Assembly: GCA_003602285.1 (NCBI GenBank)
Contig: QZVU01000004.1
Location: 124,001 to 188,000 of the forward strand
Length of the DNA stretch: 64,000 nt
Direction of reading: 5' to 3'
Source of the DNA: Arthrobacter frigidicola
GTDB lineage: Bacteria; Actinomycetota; Actinomycetes; Actinomycetales; Micrococcaceae
This document shows, piece after piece, positions 62,421-64,000 of the stretch. The notes beneath the pieces were generated by a model. The model was given only the letters and a program-made list of their open reading frames with translations, had not been told where the DNA came from and did no database searches. The first letter of the stretch is position 1; each line of letters starts with the position of its first letter. The position numbers were made by a program, and so were the translations under genes.

Positions 62421-64000
62421 TCAGTCGTCCCCTTCGCCGCCGTCGTTGCCGTTTCCGTTGCCGCCGCCGTTGTCGTCGCCCGGCCCGGCCGGTCCGGCCG
62501 GTCCACCGAGTATGCCACCGGGGACGCCGGGAAGCCCACCGGGGCCGTTTTGCCCGTTGCCGTTCTGCCCATTGCCGAAGGACGGTACGCTCTGGCGGCC
62601 GTTGATGATGTTGGCCGGCGGGTCCTGGAACGGCTCACCGACGTACAGGCCCGGGATCTGCTGCATGAAGCGGGCCCAGGAGGGACCGGCGATCAGCGAA
62701 CCGTCAATCTCCGGGTACACGCGCCCGCCGATCTGCAGGCCGCTGAGGGAGGTGTTCCCTTCCTTCCAGTTGCCGATCCAGCTCGCCGTGGCCATGCCGG
62801 AGTTGTAGCCCATGAACCAGGTCTGCGAGCGCTGGTCGTTGGTGCCGGTCTTGCCGGCCATCGGGATGCCGCCGTACTCGAGCAGCTGGCCGGAGCCGGT
62901 CTTCATGACCTCCTGCGTCGCGTAGTTGACCCCACGTGCGGTTTCCTTCGGAATGACCTGCTTGCAGGAGGAGGCCGGAACCGGGTAGCTGGTGCCGTCC
63001 GCGGCCGTGACCTCGGTCAGGGCGCGGGGGTCGCAGACATTGCCCTCGGCACCGAAACCGGCGAAGGCGGTGACCATGGACAGGGGGGAGACATCCTCGA
63101 CGCCGCCGATGAGCGCCGAGGGGGCGACGGTGAGGCGCCCGGGTTCGCCGTCCTTGCTCTTGCCGTTGTGGACGCCCATGTCGAAGGCGATGTCCTGAAT
63201 GCGGCAGAGGTCGAGCTGCTTGGCCGAGGCCATGGTGATGGTGTTCAGCGACTGGGCCAGGCCGCGGAGGACGGTGGCGGGACCGTAGTTGGTGTCGCCG
63301 TAGTTCTGCGGGAAGTAGCCGCTGAGGCCGTCCTCGCTCTGCACCCGGTAGGCGCCGCCCTGGAGGCAGCTCGCCGTCCACCGGTCGTTCTCCGGGTAGC
63401 GCTTCTTGCTGCCGTCCAGGACCGTGTTCAGGGACTTTCCGGCGTCGACCCAGGCGGCGACGGTGAAGGGCTTGTACGTCGAGCCCGGCTGGAACCCGCC
63501 GATACCGCCGAGGCTCTTCTCGGGATTGCCGTCCTCGTACAGGTCCACGTTGAAGTTCAGGACCGAGTCTCCGGCCGCCTCGCCCGGCCGGTACCGGGTG
63601 TTCTGCGCCATCGAGAGGATGTTGCCGGTCTTCGGGTCGACGCTCACGAGGGAGTGCCCCACGGCGCCGTCGGTGGTTTCGGGGTTCGCTGTCTCGTTGA
63701 CGGCGGTCTGCGCGGCCTTCTGCACCCGGGAGTTCAGCGTGGTCTTAATGGTCAGCCCGGAGCGGTAGAGGACCTTCTTGCGGTCCTCCGGAGTTTCGCC
63801 GTAGGCCGGGTCATTGAGGATCAGGTGGGTGACGTAGTCGCAGAAGTAGGGTGCCTGGGCGGCGCCGGCGCAGCCGTTGAGCGTCGGGGTGATCTTCAGG
63901 GAGAGGTCCTTCGCGACGGCGGCGTCGTGCTCCTCCTGGGTGATCTTGCCGGTCTTGAGCATGGCGCCGATCACGAGGTTGCGCCGCTCCAGCGACCGCT
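62421..64000 (-). CDS. Class A penicillin-binding protein (PBP1 type), partial
   Basis: The frame runs off the right edge, so the N-terminal membrane helix and most of the glycosyltransferase domain are missing. What is present begins in the glycosyltransferase end (RRNLVIGAMLKTGKITQEEHDAA), then the transpeptidase with the active serine in GFQPGSTYKPFTV, SLNT (SxN) and GKTGTNDQ (KTG). The C-terminus (about the last 60 residues) is a Gly/Asn/Pro/Asp-rich tail, common in actinobacterial PonA proteins. It cross-links peptidoglycan outside the membrane. The phosphoesterase gene follows after two bases. Confidence 0.95.
   Translation of the reverse strand, partial: RSLERRNLVIGAMLKTGKITQEEHDAAVAKDLSLKITPTLNGCAGAAQAPYFCDYVTHLILNDPAYGETPEDRKKVLYRSGLTIKTTLNSRVQKAAQTAVNETANPETTDGAVGHSLVSVDPKTGNILSMAQNTRYRPGEAAGDSVLNFNVDLYEDGNPEKSLGGIGGFQPGSTYKPFTVAAWVDAGKSLNTVLDGSKKRYPENDRWTASCLQGGAYRVQSEDGLSGYFPQNYGDTNYGPATVLRGLAQSLNTITMASAKQLDLCRIQDIAFDMGVHNGKSKDGEPGRLTVAPSALIGGVEDVSPLSMVTAFAGFGAEGNVCDPRALTEVTAADGTSYPVPASSCKQVIPKETARGVNYATQEVMKTGSGQLLEYGGIPMAGKTGTNDQRSQTWFMGYNSGMATASWIGNWKEGNTSLSGLQIGGRVYPEIDGSLIAGPSWARFMQQIPGLYVGEPFQDPPANIINGRQSVPSFGNGQNGNGQNGPGGLPGVPGGILGGPAGPAGPGDDNGGGNGNGNDGGEGDD

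Overview
The window is high-GC DNA (coding codons end almost always in G or C) from an actinobacterium, most likely a Micrococcaceae/Arthrobacter-type organism. Supporting signs are an HspR-type dnaK-grpE-dnaJ-hspR operon with HAIR operators, a ClpB gene with its own HAIR element, a DUF3073 protein, a septum-formation-domain protein, GTG/TTG starts and several apparently leaderless genes. No phage, transposase, rRNA or CRISPR array is visible. One tRNA (Pro, CGG) is present.

Layout. 1-7.4 kb: a P-loop-kinase/PabB fusion cut by the left edge, a LysE exporter, a MarR regulator coupled to a methyltransferase and divergent from an MMPL transporter, three tandem palindromes and a secreted lipase. 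7.4-13.1 kb: two HAIR elements, dnaK, grpE, an unusual ~100 bp hairpin, a zinc-finger-less dnaJ, hspR, then a membrane protein and a PspA/IM30-like protein. 13-25.7 kb: small housekeeping genes (DUF4287 protein, SDR, F420-reductase-like protein, UBP zinc finger, trmB, M20 hydrolase), a DEAD-box helicase with a long structured leader, a yccF gene bracketed by three copies of a palindromic repeat, a MecA_N-type penicillin-binding protein and clpB. 25.7-27.9 kb: septum-domain membrane protein and DUF3073.

28-44.2 kb is a xylan/xylose utilisation island: LacI and ROK repressors, a sugar ABC importer without its own ATPase, a GH3 beta-xylosidase, xylB and xylA, a second LacI repressor, a secreted GH10 xylanase and a large secreted CBM-CE4-GH10-HYR enzyme. 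Secreted enzymes would cut and deacetylate xylan, the importer would take up xylo-oligosaccharides, GH3 would release xylose, and XylA/XylB would deliver xylulose-5-phosphate. At least three different palindromic operators sit in the promoters. The island lies exactly between convergent DUF3073 and purM, genes that are neighbours in mycobacteria, which suggests insertion.

44.2-57.6 kb: purM-purF, a TetR/DUF4386 pair with shared operators, membrane proteins, an SCP-like protein, asparaginase, a membrane-anchored molybdopterin oxidoreductase, purD-purC, an EthD-like protein, an unidentified protein and tRNA-Pro. 57.6-64 kb: a heterodimeric ABC exporter pair, a metallophosphoesterase and a class A penicillin-binding protein cut by the right edge.
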